In this document: positions 38,043 through 51,956 of the stretch, piece after piece
Numbering within the stretch: position 1 is the first letter of the stretch
Layout: each line of letters starts with the position of its first letter
Assembly (NCBI GenBank): GCA_016785225.1
Contig: JAFBJZ010000952.1
Span: 1 to 64,000, forward strand
Length of the DNA stretch: 64,000 nt
Source of the DNA: Psettodes erumei
Taxonomy: Eukaryota > Chordata > Actinopteri > Pleuronectiformes > Psettodidae
Direction of reading: 5' to 3'
Position numbers and translations under genes: made by a program
The notes under the pieces: generated by a model
What the model was told of the DNA's origin: nothing
Databases searched by the model: none
What the model saw: the letters and a program-made list of their open reading frames with translations, nothing else

Positions 38043-38044
<2 letters not shown>
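37661..38044 (-). promoter_or_regulatory. RCC2 5' flank/first intron
   Basis: The RCC2 transcript must begin upstream of 37660 on the reverse strand. On that strand CCTCCTTCTCAG ends near 37683, a good splice acceptor just before the initiator ATG, so this part is probably the end of a 5' UTR intron. A matching donor candidate (GTACGT read on the reverse strand) lies near 38303-38308. The upstream GC-rich region with tandem GCTAGC/GCTAAC words around 38320-38420 may hold the true first exon. This is inferred. Confidence 0.35.

Positions 38045-38131
<87 letters not shown>
38045..38131. repeat. (CA)n microsatellite
   Basis: An uninterrupted run of more than 40 CA dinucleotides, between the RCC2 coding start and its probable first exon. 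Such long pure runs are length-polymorphic and can adopt left-handed DNA. Confidence 0.98.
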
Positions 38132-38134
<3 letters not shown>

Positions 38135-41100
38135 TCCTGGATGTGTCTCTAAGAAGTTGCGCTGGTTCCCTCTATTGTCGAATAACAGCCACTGAAGTCG
38201 AAAATGTGGCCGGTTCTCTCTAAATATCCTCTCGGGCGTTTGTTTAACCAGTGACAAGTAGAAAGCAGCAGCAGAAACCACAAACCTCCAGCGAACTACA
38301 ACACGTACCGGTGACCGTGTAGCGCCTAGCTGCTAGCCTCATTAGGCTAACGAGCTAACCGCTGTCGCTCTTTGTTCACATAATGCTCGGGCAGCAAGCT
38401 AGCTAACGTGCTAACGCACAGCATGTAAAGTTAACGTTACATAGTTGCACGGCAGCTACAGAGACGGATGAGGTGAAGGATGTGTGTTCTATAAAATGGA
38501 CAACTTCTGACTAAAAGAAACTTAAGTAAAATGCAGAAAACAGCGGACTGAGAGGATCATAGTGCTAGCGTTGCCTCGCTACTGTAAGCTAACAGGCGCT
38601 CTAAATAAAGACACGGGCACTAACGTTACACGAAACGATGCTGCAATTAAAAAAAACTTTTTCGTATTTTCATGATGGGACGCGTTTTTGTTTTAGCGTA
38701 CGTACAACCGCCGTGAATTCGGAAAATGTTGTTTGTAATTCCATAAAGGTAAGAATAAAAAATATACCGGTGATTTCCTGATTCAGCAGCTCTCTGTCCG
38801 TCTCCGGTTTGATTGATTTGAACAAAAGAAGCTGCAGTCTGCTTTCACACCACGTGGTTTGCATTTACTATTCATACAGGAAACCGAGCACTCGCCGAGT
38901 TGGGCCGTTAAACACCTGCACCCTGGCACTGAACACTTACTACAACTCAAGTGCCACTGATTACAAACTGAAGTGCTGACGGACCAAAGCTTCTGAGAAG
39001 TTAAACACAGGAATGAACAACAACCAAAACTTTCAACAGAGCGCGGATGTAACACGAGATACTCCGGTTCACATCTTTGACACGCACATCTTTTGTTCAA
39101 ATTCATATCAGAACTTGAAATACAGAAAGAATTTAACTGTTTTTCATCTTAGGTTTCTTCAAAATAGTGAGAGACCGGTCGGTGCAAGGGATTTAATGAA
39201 ACTTCCATGTGTTCCATGTGATTCTATTCATCTTTTATTCATCCAGGGTTAAAGACACAGCGCAAGGGTGTACTGGGGGTTTCGCCAGAATTAATGAATG
39301 AATGAGTGACTGAAGCTAAACAATAAGGAGCGTAAATGATGATCAGCCTGCTGAAACTTGCATGTTGAAACTTTACATACTTCATGGTTGTTGCGCATGG
39401 GTGTGGCAAAATAGTTCGATAGCTATGACATCCCAAGCCTTACAAACAAGCCTCTTGGAACCATTCCCTAATCCTTACAGGAAGTCCGTCATTTTCATTT
39501 TAATGTGCAACTTTGGCCCGGCTTTTGTCATTTAAATGTGTTGTGTTGTAACAAACTCATCCCGGAGAATGAATCAGACAAACTTCATGTTTGGACAGTT
39601 TGAGCTGACCTTTACTGTACTAAACTGTGAAGCGTTTGGGTTTTTGGAGATCGCACGGGCATGTCAAACTTGGATTTTTCGCCATGACACAGGAATCTGC
39701 TGTAACTCAAACATCTCCACACCAATATAGTAAATAGTTATGCGTTATTGTGAATGTTTTGAGATTTCAGTGAATGGTGCTGCACCATGGTGAATTTCAA
39801 TGTTTTGCCATGGAACACGAAGTTGTTAATCAAATATACATTTTCCAATTTACCCCAAACTCAAAGTCCTTAGGAGTCCGACAGAATTACTTTATTTAGG
39901 TACAGTGATAGTGTAACTTATGAGTAACAGGAAACAACATGCTAACTATGATGATGTACTCTGAATGGGTTTACCACATCAACCTCAATCTGAGTCAAAA
40001 AGAAACCTTAAGCCCCTGATGATGCTTTATTTTTCATATGACTATTAAAATGAATGGTGATGTATTGCCATACAACAGGAAGTTGTTTTGGGCGGACTTG
40101 GGATCACGTCACCATAACAGCCCTGATCAGAATACCTTAACATCAACAGTGATTCAAGGATTTGTGTTTCAGTTTTTCTTGAGCTCACTGCTGTCTTCTG
40201 TTCTGTCGATCATGCAATTTTTTAACAATTGAACATTCAGTTGGTCTAACGCGCCTTTGACATCAGACATTGATCAAATCTTTGACCTTTCATTTAAAAT
40301 GTACATGCCTCCATTTGGCATAAATGGCCACAGCAAACTTTTTCAATGTAAAAGCCTTTCTATCTGGCTGTCATCAACTTGTGTTAGAGATGACAAGCTT
40401 TTTCTGCCCTCCACTGTGATTATACAGTTTATTGTTTTGTAAATGGACTTTGCATTATTATTTTAAAAATAGAGGATGTTCCCTTGCACTTCCTCTTATA
40501 ACTAGTGACCGTGCTTTGCATTTAATAATGCAGCTATGTGATGCCCTCTGCTGGACAATGATGGCATGCAATTCACCTCCTTTTTCTGTTGTGAATTGAT
40601 TTTATTGTGACATGGCAGATTCATATCGTATTACAGGTTTTGTACATGCATACATACAGAGGTAATAATAAAACAATGTGCAATGCATTTCACTTTATTT
40701 GCTTATTTAATTTAATTTAATGTAGGCATTCAAAATCTTCCGTACTTCATCAGGTTGCAGGCAAAACACTACAACCATTAATATATGGTGGAAAAAGTCA
40801 TGATGTCAGGGAGAAGGGTTGCACGATGAAGCATAAGCGTATTTTGGAATTAGAAACTGTACATAACATAGGAAGAGGTAACAGTAGGCCTATAGCAGAG
40901 TATATGCATTGAATGAGGAACACTTTAAAAATCAGTGCACACTTCCTCTGTGTGCAGCTATCAGGTGCCTTTACAGACTCCCAAATACCTTTATATTTCA
41001 TATTTTACCTTTATTTACTCATGAAGTTTTAACAAAGACAGGGATGTGTTTTAAAGCACAACTATGAATTATTTTTTATAAGCAACTGCTTTAATAATTT

Positions 41101-41953
41101 GTACAAATCAAGTATAAAATGATCTCTGGTTACGGCTTCTCAGAGTTGGGGATTTACCACTTTTCTTGCAGGTCTAATCATAAGAAACACTTAACTCACA
41201 CTGTACCCATTAACAGGTACCGGTGTAAATCCAGAACAGGCAATACAGACAAACAGGTGGGATGCTAAGTAGGCAGGATCACCTACAATTTGGTAAGTGA
41301 CAGTAAAAAAAGTGACTAGTATACATACTAAGGAGTAAATGACAATACATAGGGAGCGTCAGTGGGTGGAGACTGCACAGATGGGAGGAGCTGGCAGGTG
41401 CTGACTGGAGAGATGATGTGTTCAAGATAGACAGCAGGAGGGTGGGAGTTAAGAGGAGCAGGAAGCTTGAGCAGAGTCCATGACATAACATAACAGTGCA
41501 ACAGGATCACTAGAGAAACAAGTAACAGTTACACAAGGGAAGAAAGTAAGTACACTAAAGTTACACTTCACACGCCAGACACGGTGCGTCAAAGAGACAA
41601 AAAGGAAACATAAAACATACAAAAATACATATTACATGCACAGCAAAATAAAGAAACGTACAGTACATACCGCAAGAAAAACTACAATACAAGAGTTAAA
41701 CAGATCAGCTTCAAACCTACAATATGCTTGTGGTGAAAATCAAGTTAGCATTAGCACAAAAATTCACCTGCATTTTGAAAACAAACTAATTTATCAATAT
41801 TTTTCAAGACATATGTTTTGCAATTCAGAAAGCACATACAATAATGTCTTAGTTGGACTGTTCCTTTGAGGTGACAAGTGATTACATTATTGAGCAGTTA
41901 TCACACTAATGCTACAAACTAATCTGTTGTGATGTAACTGAAGTCTGAGCTGG
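38132..41953. other. Gene-free region between RCC2 and the guanylate cyclase
   Basis: No spliced coding sequence is recognisable. The first 600 bases are CpG-bearing and probably include the RCC2 promoter. Two related blocks containing ATGNNNTGCCAT...GGAAGTTGTT-like sequence (near 39795 and near 40055), about 260 bp apart, look like copies of one degenerate repeat. The stretch from 40500 to 41900 is AT-rich and should contain the guanylate cyclase 3' UTR; reverse-strand AATAAA candidates lie near 41010 and 40695. Confidence 0.4.
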
Positions 41954-44900
41954 TTACGTGTGGTTGGAGCCAGACGCCGGGTCAGGTTTGTGACCACCGC
42001 TGATATGCTGGCTGGGGAGAGGGCTCTCATCTCCCTGCAGCCCACCAATCATGGAGCCCAAGGTACCGAAGCTGCCGCTGTAGGGTTCCCTCTGAGCGGC
42101 CGCGCTCAGGCCGGGAATGTGTGTCCGAGGCCGTGGCGGCGTCTGGTTCAACACTGAGGAGGGAAGGGAGACTGGGGTGGCGTTCTCACTGAGGCTCTGC
42201 ACTGTCACTGATGACTGGCACAGAGGTACAAGTGTGAGGTCAATTCACCACAGATACACAGATATAGATAACCTTCAACTGTTTTTATTAATGAAGAACT
42301 ACTGTTTCTGGTCAAGGAAAAAAAATCTATAATAATAATGATGATAATAATAATAATAATGAGGCTAGCTAAAATGCTCAACTTGACAGCTAAGTCATAG
42401 CAAGTTGTAATTCACTTCCACCTCCTGAAATTTGGACATTTCACTTGCTGAGCAGCCTGTAAAGTTTTTAAGGGAAGACTGTGGAGAACATGAACTCACC
42501 AGAAAGAGTCTTATCAGTTTATCTCATTACTAATTTATAAGGTGTGGTAACAAGATGGTCCAAGCGCAAAACGAGTCCATTAAAGTCAACCAGACAATGA
42601 TGATGCAGAATGTGTTTTGGCTCAGTGACCGGAGTACTGATCCAGTACTCAGTGATATCACTGAAGGCTGAAAGCTACCTTATAAAATACTAATCTATAT
42701 ATTACTATATTTTGTATTACTTTACCACTGGAATGGGCTAGATTTGCACTGGTACTGGTACAGTCTTTATTAAGTGGACTGTTATAGCATGACCAGTCCA
42801 TAATAAATACAATTATATAATCATAATAAACATCAGTCCTTCTGTTATCAGTTACTTTCATTCATTTGTTAGTGCCACAGTCCTTATGTCTGTCCTCATG
42901 TTACCTTACATGAAACAAAGAACCTAAATACAGATCCTCACTTAAAGGGTGGTAACTGAAGTTAACCCATCCCCCTTAGCATCTGCTTCACATAGTTCTT
43001 TGTCCATTTTAAGTCAAAAAGCAGATTTTCTACCATCCAGTGTGTGTGGGTTTTTTGTGTTTTTTTTTTTTTTATTTTTTGCAAGTATTTTTTATGTCTG
43101 TTATAGAAATATACTAAAATGTTCAGGATCCAGGAGATGAAAACCTAGACGCAAGCGATGGGAATGATGGCTCCCTGAGGTTAGCTAATTTATGGGGCTG
43201 GTCTTTAGGAGAACCATTCTTTTTCCTTTTTGTCTTGACTGCAACAGCGGGGCCAGACATAGGAACATGCATTTCAGTCCCTGACTGAGTGACTAACAAA
43301 GGAAGTTACACCATTTCCCCACTGGTTCTTGCCCTTTCAAATGAACTGGCAAACACAGTGCAGCTCATTACATTAATGGCACACTGTTTGCCTATTCAAT
43401 TCAGTGAAAGTAAGGGGCCTGTTCAAAAGAAGTGATGGGTTTTTCTGTGTGTTTAAGTGATATATAACTGCACACTCTTAAGACTTAAGGCAACTTAAGA
43501 GTGCGCAGACTGGGTGTCACCTGCCACAAAATGGATATAATGATGCAGCTCATTCAGTTCCCTTGGTTCATTCCAAAGAACTGCTGAAAAGGATAAGATC
43601 ACAAAGATAACACCATCGCTATAGGCTTTACTGTGGGTAAACAGCAGGTAAAACAAACCAAGGAAGGTCATAGTGAAGTGAAATGTTTGATGGCAGAAAC
43701 TTTCTTTTTGCACAACGCACTGCTTCATACTTGTAGGCAGTTTCAGGATATAAACTCTTGCTTTGAGACCGGAAGTTCACTTTCTATGACAGAGCTGTCC
43801 TGTTGTGTAGAAAAAAGTGTCTTGTGAGCTTTGTGGATTTGAATTCCACTGTTAATGCGTCAACAGAGGCATGCTTTTGTCATGTTCACATCACATGGGA
43901 GGGATTGCTGGAAGACTACCAGGTCCATGACATGCAAATGCTCACCTGAGCAGACAAATTAAGATCGCTGTGTAATTGCACAGCTGGTATTTTGAGGTTT
44001 AAAGATAATTTTCATAGTGATAGAGCATTGTAGCCATTGTGATTAGTGACAGATTTGGGCTTGTAGGCTGTCGTGTTTCAATACAACATGATGTGAACAC
44101 TATTTAGTCAGAAAGTGATACATATGACATGGTGTATTAACGTGAACATACCAAACAGTTCATACAAGTCCACAACACAAAAAAATACAAAAAAATACTA
44201 ATAATAAAGTGTAAAAAATGTGAATTTACAGAATTACATGGACAAGTAAATAAATGTGTTTATATGGATATATATCATGAGACAGAAGAGGGTAAGTGGA
44301 CTGAGGATTCACAGAAAATAAACTACATGCTGTCCAAAAACAATTAACTAGGCAATATGGGAGCTCTATGCAATCAGGCAGACACAGGATTACTTGGCCC
44401 ACAGAAAGCAAACATGTGAATTAAAGCCAGTAGGTTAAAACATGGAGTGGCTACAGAATGGGGATAATATGGCTCCTCTACGGTTAAACAGTGAAACCAG
44501 TTGAACTCACAGTGCCCACAGAGACCGCGCTGCCTGCTGCAGTCTTTTTCTTTCTGGCCATGTTGGGATTCCAGTGGCAGACCAGACTGTCATTCTGCAC
44601 ACTGTAGTTCTTGTGGCCGATCAGCCAGTACGTATTCATTTTTCCTTTACCCTGGCAGGAGAGGAACAGTGTGACTCGCAATCCGTCTGAGAAAAATCCA
44701 TCTCAAAGGGTGAGGTCACCCAAACAACACAAACAACTACCAACAGTGCTATTGGTAAACCATGCAGACAGCTACAGCTTTAAATGCCAAGGGTTTGAGA
44801 TTTTCATCTCACTGACATTTACTGCCACTCTGTATAATCTCTCTCAACCTTGCACAAAAAGGAAGCTCTACACATGAGTTGACAGTATTTAGACTGAGTG

Positions 44901-47900
44901 AGAAGATGCAGTGATCATGACAGTGGCTTTCACTGAGATGTTTTGCTTTGAAAATATAGAAAATACAAAAACTTAGCTTGCTTGCTTAATGGAACAACAG
45001 AAGTTCGGTTGGACTGCCACACTACAACACAGAAAATGAAGTTCAGAGCGAGGCCAGGATCTTGTACCTTCACTTCGATCTCGCCACGAAGCTGCAGCTC
45101 GTAGGCATTGTCTTTGATCAGAGCCAGGTAGGCTTCTGAGCTGGTGTGGATTCTCTGAGCTGACACACAAAGAGAGATGAATCTTAATACTATTCCTGTT
45201 TTCCAAATTCAAATTGTTTTTTATGCAGCAATAGAGAGTTCTACTGAGTCTTCTTTGGATACTATGACTGGGATACTGACACAGTCTGACAAGCAATAAA
45301 TGACTAATGACTGTGTTTGTGTGAGATGTGCATGCACTCAGATGTACGAGTTTTTGTACTGTGTGTAAAGGTGCACATACGCAGGCTGGTGGACTCCATT
45401 CTTGAGGCTGTGTTGACAGTATCTCCAAACAGACAGTATCTTGGCATCTTGTAGCCCACTATTCCTGCCACACATGGACCTGTAAGATCAGGAGACAAAG
45501 ACCTGTGCTTTGTTGCGAGAAGCTTCAATCGTCGAAGCAAAAATTCAGAGTTTAATAACAGGAATAAGGGCCAGATGGTGCATAGGAGAGAGAGCAGCAC
45601 AACCAGCCAGTCTGCAGGAAGTGCTTGCTGTTGCTTTTCCTTTTACTCTGGACATATTAGAAAAATGGAAAGGCAGAAATGTGAATGAAAATGCACATAA
45701 GAACAGGTGGATAGAAACCTAAACCTGCTGCATTGTGGGGGGGTTTTCAGAGACTGCAAAACTGAAAGGAACCATGAATATACATCTCAAGTATTATGGA
45801 AATCCATGCTGTAAATTTGACTATGCATTATTGTTATTATTATTATTATTATTGAAATTCTTACAGTAAATTAATTAATTAATGTCACCTGTACACTATG
45901 AAAATCAGTAACTTATGCCATTAAGTGAATGGAATAACTACAATTTCACAGTAAAATGTATAAGCAATTACTGTCAAGCAGCAACATGCTACTGTCTAAT
46001 TACTGGATAGGTTCATAACGAAACAGTAAACTGCTGTAAAATGACTGTGTTGAACTGTGACACTGCAGTAAGTTCATCAGTGTACATGTAGCCACATCCT
46101 GTTGTGGAATTACAGCAATCCACCATAAATTTACATTCAAAGTAATATATACAGTATTATCAATTTTACTTCATGATACCGTCACAAAACTCAAACACAA
46201 TGATTAGCTGTGTTTTTTTTTTTTTAATGAAAGAGCAGCTTGTGGAATATAGGTGAACTTTATCTTAGAGTGGTGCCAGAGGAAATGTCACAGAGAATCT
46301 TCCTTCCATAATCGTGAACCTGGCATTAGATGACACCCCACAGCAACAGGTATCGCTGAGCCACTATATACCAAGCTACATCTGTGCACATACCATGATG
46401 AGGCGTCGCCTCTCACCTGTGTGGATGCCGGCTCGGAGCTGCAGTCTCTGGTTGGCCATGTGAGGGATGGCAACCTGCCTGACGGCTGCGACCAGATCCA
46501 GCGCCATCTTGGCAATCTCATCAGCGTGTCTGTCCCCGTTCCTCTCAGGCAGGCCGCTCACCACCATGTAGGCATCCCCGATTGTCTCCACCTGGTGAGG
46601 CAGAAAAAGTAAAGCCTAAAAGGAATTTTGGTGGGCAATTAAATATAAAGAGTATTGTATCAAAGACGAGGTGCTTCTAACACTTACTCTACTCTAACAT
46701 GACTAACGCCAACAACTCCATGAGGCCTTTTTTGTATTCCAGGTCATAGCACAAACTGTGTTATACTCTGTTAAAGATTACTCCCTCCCCTGAGATGTCC
46801 TTTAATATAATTGTGCTGTATCGACCACTGAGAAAAGGATTTGCTCTTTGATAATTGATCAGATGTTCTCAAAAGATCTAATAGCAAAGAAGTGCTCTTA
46901 ATAAGCTGTTTCAATCTGACTTGCTTAAAGAGCACAGACACAAGTTACAGTCAGAGGAAATTATACTCAGTGGTAAAAACTGTAAGCAGGCCTGTGGTGA
47001 TTTAATGTCTGCATGTTGAATCTGAATTTACTAAAACTGTGCCTCAGAAGCATCACAGAAAACAGACTCCACTTTGATTTCATGGCGCCTAATGAAGAAA
47101 AAGATGCCGCACTCACAAAATCTGTAAAATGAGGGCTGGAAACTCACCATTTGATGTATAAACACATTGCAAATAAAATTATGCGGCTACTTAGGAAGAT
47201 CAAAGCTATGTTTTTCTTGAGACAATGATTGTGTGGCAGCCATACAGAAATACATACAGTCTTTACTTAATATACAGGTGAGGTAAATGTAAATACAATC
47301 CTTTTATCATTATCAAATTCAAGAGCAAAAGATACTTATTCTATATAGAACAATATAGAACGATATTCTAATTGCCTCTCTAACTCATATTAGAAATCGG
47401 TCACTGAATGAAAGTGTATCTATTCTTGTCATTGGACAGACAGGAAGTGAGAAACTACACATCCATCAGTTCACCACCCAGCATTTCAAAAGTTGTTGGA
47501 ACGCTTCTTGCTGAGAAATGAGAAGTTCATCTAAATAAAGACAATCTACTCCATCCCATGCAACTTGGGTGTATTGGAAAGCACCAAGTGTTAAAGTAAA
47601 ATTGAAAAGCCCTTTCCTAACCACTTATCCTTGACCTTGATGAAAAACGTCATGAGGTCAAGGAAAGATGTGAAAGAGAATTCCTGAGAACTTAGGAGAT
47701 GAGACTCACACAAAGGTGGAGCTTAGTGATGTGCATAAATACATTTTTTGGTGCTGCAAGGAACTGTGAGGCAGCATTGTCTCTTTTCATTCATAAAGGC
47801 TCATCCAGTGCATCCTATGCTAAAGGAGCTAGGAAAGGAAGCACAGTGGCTCCTTTCCTTTAGACGATTCAACCAGCTCTTATCATGGCTGCTACTTACA

Positions 47901-50900
47901 TTCTTCAGGTCATTTCACTCAGACAGGAACAGGACTGTTCACTGCCCTCGACAATCTAGAGACAAAGGTAGCGTAGGGGTTTTCTTTTGTGTGTGTGTGT
48001 GAGTGTTTGAGTGGACATGTCATTGTTACCTTGTAGACGTCATAGGAGTCAATGCGTGTATCAAAACACATGTAGAGGTTGTTGAGCATCTCCACTACTT
48101 GCAGGGGAGTGCAGGACGCAGAGATGGAAGTGAAGCCCACGATGTCCGAGAAAAAGATGGTCACCTGCAACCAAAAGTGACGCCAGTGTCAGAATGATAG
48201 GTGGCAAACATATACTGTCCAGGTTATGAGAGACAAACTAAATGATCATTCGACTAAATCAACACCTCCCACTGTTTCAACAAAAAACATTTTGCTCTTC
48301 AGGAGAGAGGATTTGACTGAAGACCTGAGAGTGTGTGTTTGTGTCGCCGGGATTTGGATTTATCTAACATGATGATTATTCCAAATTATATGATGTTATC
48401 AGGGAATAACATAAGTCAATTATATGACTATAATAATAATAATTATACGTTAGTCATCCTTGATTACAAGCTGGTTATATGTTTTTAAATCAGCCGAAAG
48501 ACAACACAAGTCAGTTAGCTGACTGTTTTTATCTTTAAGTGGAAAGGTTATAGTTATATTTAAACAAACAGATCACGTCTGTGACGTCTGTGTGTTTTTT
48601 ACACTTCCACAAACAAGTGGCAACTGAACACAGATTTAACATCATGTTAGTGAGACGATACACATGAAAAACTGGAAAAGGGGTTGGGGTTGACAGGATG
48701 CATGAAAAACTGTATTTTCATCTTAAATGTTATAATCAATCAGATATGAATACATCAGAGCTATCACTACGTGGAGTCCCGGTTTCAAGTATCCCTGTCT
48801 CTTTGTGTTAACATCCATCCATCTTTCTCCATCCTTCAGCAACACTTGCTGATCCTGGAGGGTGGCTTGGAGGCTGGAACTGATCCCAGCTGACACTGGG
48901 TGATGGTCATTTGGATGAGGAGGATGTTCAGTAATGACTGAGTGCTGTAAGCTGTAAGAACAGCTGAGACTTGCGCTCTGATCAGCCTCTGACAGGTGTT
49001 GCATTTGCTGGCTCAGACACACACGCAGCATCAGGGAGGCTGTTAGAAGACAGCATCCCTCCGGCCTCAGTCACTTACGTTTGATTTTTTTCTGGCTAGT
49101 TTGGGACAAGAAGACAACAAACCGGTGGGTCTTACGTTTCCTTTCCAGAAAAACTCCTGAGCTCCACATCAGTTTTAAAAAATGAGCCTGCGGTCCTATT
49201 CAGCAGCAGCCCCCCCTCTGTGCAGAGTGCTTTGCGGTACAGCTGCTTCAAACCTCTTCAATAAGCCAGACGCAATTTTCACCTGCATAACTTGTTTTAT
49301 CTCCTGATGAATATGGAACAGGGCAATTATAGGTAATTATGCCAACAATAGCAACAAAGGCAGCAAACACACATTCATCCAGCGTGTTTGCAGATCTTGC
49401 AGAGGGTGCTTCTTCACAGCCGCTCCCCACAGCCCCCTTGCAGCATTAGAAACTCTACATTTGTTGGGGTGGATGTGAGAAGTGAATGGGGAGGAGCATG
49501 GAGAAACAGGCTGTTGTCTTGCTTTTTTTTTTCCTACCCGTTGGCTTTAAAGTTGAAAAGTTTTAACCCTGAGCAGGACACATGTCATGACAGCTCACCT
49601 GAAGGTTTTCTAACACCTTCCACATTGTGCGCAGCATTGGATATCAGAAAATGCTTGTGATTATTAAGACACTGCTTTGGAATGGTGCTAGAGTTTCTGA
49701 ACAAAAGGTTCTTTTTTTGTTGTGTTTCTTTTGTTTTGTTAGTTTGGGGTTTTTTGGTCTGCAGTTAGCCAGGGTCAGAAGAGCGTTACGTTTAAAAGAT
49801 GCCAGAGTTTGCACTGGTGGGCATGAGATGATAAAATATGATTCATGAACTCCAGTTTAAGTATAAGATCCATGAGTCTGAAGACTTATTAGATGCCAAA
49901 GCACTGCACAGTGGCTTATAATGCAGTCCCTAATCATTTTATCCTCAGTACAACATCGCAATAATCTCCTTTTTTAAATTTATTTTTTTACATTCTTATA
50001 TTTTATCTTATCTTATAAACATGCATGCATTTATTTCATTGCTTATGTAGTGCATTGCTCCATCAGGTTCAGATTCATTGGAGGAAAATAGTCCCATTCG
50101 GCTGTTTTGCTGGACATCCTTGTATGTTTGGTTGGAGCCAACTATTAAAACTAGAAATTAAAGATACACAATGAAATGTGATTCTTAAGCTGCATGAGTT
50201 GTCCCTCTCAAATGTATTTTGAGACAGGTTTTGGTGAATAGTAAAGAAGAAATTTGATGTTTCCAAAATAGAATGCACCAACCTTTTCATAGCTCTCGGC
50301 CTCCACATGTTTATGCTGGCGGAGCTGCTTGGCGACTGACTTGGGCAGCATTTGGTGCAGCAGATCTTCGGCCAGCTGCCTCTGGCGCTTCAGGTCCTCC
50401 GTCCTCTCCTTCAGGCTCTGGGCGTAGTTCTGGATCCACTCCGTCATTTGCTTGAAAGAGAGCATGACCACCGGGTAGATGAGGCAGGCCAGGGCCAGGA
50501 GGCAGATCCTCATGCTGAGGCCCGAGGACACAGCCCGAGACGCCAGCCTGAGAGCCGGCGCGGCGCCGTCAAACAAGCACCTCTGAGTGTCGGTCAGAGC
50601 TTGAATTCCAGAGTGAGAGCCGGACAGGAGCATTTCTCCAGAGAGCTGCCACACACTTGTGTCAAGAACCGAAGAGTGTTTCGCATCCCGGCTTGACTTT
50701 AATTTGAGGTCTATGTTCTGTGACCAGCAGTCATTCAGATGTTCTGTCATGAGCTTTGCAAAGCCGAGGCAGCTTAGCACATAAGTCCACTTGGAGTTGA
50801 AGTCAGTGTGAGTGACGACCTGGGGAAAGTCCATCAGCTGGTGGTTGAGCTCTATGAATGTAACCAGAAGTCTTGCAGACAGAACATCTCCCCACTTCAA

Positions 50901-51956
50901 ATTCTGTTTGACTTTGACCAAAGTGTCTTCTACAGTACCCCAAGTGTCAAGAAGTCTTCCAATGACCAAGGAGAAAGCACATGTGCCATTTTCACTTGTG
51001 CTGTTTGTATCCAGTGAAGCATTTAGAAATCCTTCAACGCCCCCCCTCATCTCCCGGCAAAATCCAGCCAACTCAATACTACAAGGGAGCCCATAGCTGT
51101 TCCTGTGAACTGCCATGTCACCACAGAGGTGACCAAACATGGGAAGCACAACCTCTGAAAAACTAGTCTCCAGAGTCTCATTGCCGGCATGTTTGCTCAG
51201 TAAGCGTCTCATCTGTTGAAGCTTGCTGACGAGTTGCAGAATGGCTATCGTCCTGCATGAAGTCAGTTCGTCGTGCGCAGCCTCTGTGCTGTGCAGCAGC
51301 TCAAAGTCGGAGCTGAAGTCGAAGGACACAGAGCCGAGCAGGGCCAGGAACGAGAGGAGGCAGGCCGTCAGGATTCGACGCACAGTGCGGCTGCTGCCGG
51401 ACAGGGACAGCGCAGGACACCTGGAACGCACAGCAACACAAGCTGAAGGAGGGGTGAGAGTTCAGCATCCTCCATTCACCAACTCATTCACACAAGCATG
51501 TCGTCCACATGAGTAAATACTGTCTCACACCTGGCCAACTGAAGAGAGCATGCAAAGTCACAAAAATGTCAGCTGAAGCCCCCCTCCATCATACTGCAGA
51601 TGTGGAAGGATAGTGTAAAGGAGAATGCATTTTTATCAATATTAATAAAGGTCAGAATCGATATATTTTGAAAATCATTTTCTACTTAAACTGTAACCTT
51701 TTGCAACCTACTTACAACACTGACAGCAATTGTGACAGTAGTAATCATGAGACCGACGCTGTGGTATCAGTGCGATAGTGAAACTTTGTGGGGCAGCCGT
51801 GTGTGTGCTTCACCTGCACCGCTGACAGTCGCTGTCGGCGTCCCGCTGCCCCCCCGGAGCGACCCTCCTCTTCTTTACCAAAGTTCTGTTGAGAGGAGCC
51901 GAGGACGAGGTCCCACATGCGAAACACTCTGTTTTCATCAAGTCCAGCGATGACAT
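41954..51956 (-). CDS. Two-pass membrane guanylate cyclase with helical extracellular domain (NIT-like?)
   Basis: It is predicted to make cGMP from GTP. Exons in transcript order: 51956-51814, 51420-50283, 48164-48030, 46591-46417, 45479-45381, 45159-45068, 44651-44511 and 42214-41954. Phases all agree, giving 727 codons plus stop. Order of parts: cytosolic cysteine-bearing N-terminus (1-60), membrane helix about 64-81, a helical extracellular segment of about 270 residues with NxS/T sites (for example NAS, NGT), membrane helix about 351-370, signalling coiled coil ending LLHQMLPKSVAKQL, then the cyclase domain from 428. Metal-binding D434 (FFSDIVGF) and D478 (ETIGDAY), guanine-selecting E474 and C546, and catalytic N553/R557 (NTASR) are all present. 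It lacks the ANP-receptor and kinase-homology regions of GC-A to GC-G and the H-NOX domain of soluble cyclases. The extracellular part could be a diverged nitrate/nitrite-sensing (NIT) domain; that is inference. I know no firm symbol. Confidence 0.9.
45826..45853. repeat. (TTA)n microsatellite
   Basis: A short TTA run in an intron of the guanylate cyclase gene. A comparable ATA/ATG-rich run is at about 42328-42360. Confidence 0.7.

Noticed and set aside
38036..38281. Reverse frame of repeated VC residues
   Set aside because: It is the (CA)n microsatellite read as codons.
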